Shown here: positions 63,733 through 64,000 of the stretch, piece by piece
How positions within the stretch are numbered: the first letter of the stretch is position 1
Layout: each line of letters opens with the position of its first letter
Assembly (NCBI RefSeq): GCF_017301735.1
Contig: NZ_CP071090.1
Coordinates: 806,001 to 870,000 of the forward strand
DNA length: 64,000 nucleotides
Source: Pyxidicoccus parkwaysis
Lineage (GTDB): Bacteria > Myxococcota > Myxococcia > Myxococcales > Myxococcaceae
Reading direction: 5' to 3'
The notes under the pieces: generated by a model
What the model saw: the letters and a program-made list of their open reading frames with translations, nothing else
What the model was told of the DNA's origin: nothing
The model's database searches: none
Position numbers and translations under genes: made by a program

Positions 63733-64000
63733 CGGACATGAAGACCACTCCTCCCGCGTCCTCGCCCGTTCGGTTCGACCCGATTCTCCTGTGCGCCGTG
63801 CTCGCCCTCGTCGCCTTCGGGCTGGTGATGGTGTACTCGGCCAGCGCGGTGCTGGCGCAGGACAAGCTGGGTGACAGCCTGTACTTCTTCAAGCGTCAGC
63901 TCACCGCGGCCGGCATGGGCGTGGTGGCCATGGCCGTCGCCATGAAGGTGGGCTGGCGCAAGCTGGCGCGCTGGGCGTACCCGCTGCTGCTCATCGCCGT
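63729..64000 (+). CDS. ftsW: FtsW septal glycosyltransferase, N-terminal part
   Basis: The gene is cut by the right edge after about 90 codons. A GTG at 63729 overlaps murD; an ATG at 63738 is also possible. The visible sequence has the family start FDPILLCAVLALVAFGLVMV followed by YSASAV, then the first membrane helices. FtsW polymerises septal peptidoglycan with FtsI. Its place after murD is the standard dcw order, and murG, murC and ftsQAZ are expected next. Confidence 0.93.
   Translation, partial: MTDMKTTPPASSPVRFDPILLCAVLALVAFGLVMVYSASAVLAQDKLGDSLYFFKRQLTAAGMGVVAMAVAMKVGWRKLARWAYPLLLIA

Overview
The window is about 70% GC, densely coded and strongly biased to G/C at third codon positions. 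It comes from a myxobacterium, most likely Myxococcaceae (Myxococcus, Corallococcus or a close relative). The best evidence is the adjacent pair at 41205-42705. It matches CarD (316 aa, CdnL-like N-terminus, acidic linker, four AT-hooks at exact 22-residue spacing) and its zinc-protein partner CarG. Many short lipoproteins, a Hanks-type kinase and ELWxxDGT-repeat proteins agree with this.

Layout. (1) 1-10391: the start of a zinc-ribbon gene (cut by the window edge), a CheY-like regulator, a PilZ protein, then a tightly overlapping type III secretion (T3SS) operon. Its order is needle-like, SctI, SctJ, a possible FliG/SctK-like protein, SctQ, a FliO-like protein, then SctR, S, T, U and V. No ATPase, stator, secretin or SctD is present in the window. 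(2) 10407-21033: housekeeping genes, namely an HU/IHF-family protein, a BrkB/YihY membrane protein, an RNase E/G with a large insertion in its S1 domain, a DUF3052 protein, acylphosphatase, DNA ligase A and Rho. (3) 21054-38420: accessory genes, including a PerM-type permease, a lipase-like hydrolase, several lipoproteins, a glutamine amidotransferase facing a glutamine-synthetase-like gene plus Fe-alcohol dehydrogenase, ankyrin and ELWxxDGT proteins, an AlkZ-type glycosylase, a DUF2239 gene behind two ACCCGGGT palindromes, a GFA enzyme and a CAAX protease behind tandem LacI-type operator-like sequences. (4) 38424-42705 (minus strand): carD, carG, an unknown protein and a GT-C glycosyltransferase. 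(5) 42779-50782: a Ser/Thr kinase with a PEGA domain, an App1-like phosphatase, more envelope proteins, and a nuclease-toxin lipoprotein followed by a DUF3396-type immunity gene. (6) 50926-64000: an acyl-CoA dehydrogenase, a tandem PilZ protein, and the division/cell-wall (dcw) cluster mraZ, STAS gene, rsmH, ftsL, ftsI, murE, murF, mraY, murD, ftsW (cut by the window edge).

How the parts work together. The T3SS genes encode an inner-membrane export gate, part of a cytoplasmic ring and rod/needle-like subunits; energising and outer-membrane parts must be elsewhere or absent. The dcw genes form one operon with a well-formed sigma70-type promoter and three MraZ boxes on a 10-bp period just downstream, which fits autoregulation. 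CarD and CarG act together in light and development transcriptional control in Myxococcus. The lipoprotein nuclease and immunity pair resembles the kin-discrimination toxins that myxobacteria deliver by outer-membrane exchange.

No tRNA, rRNA, CRISPR array, insertion sequence or phage gene was seen.
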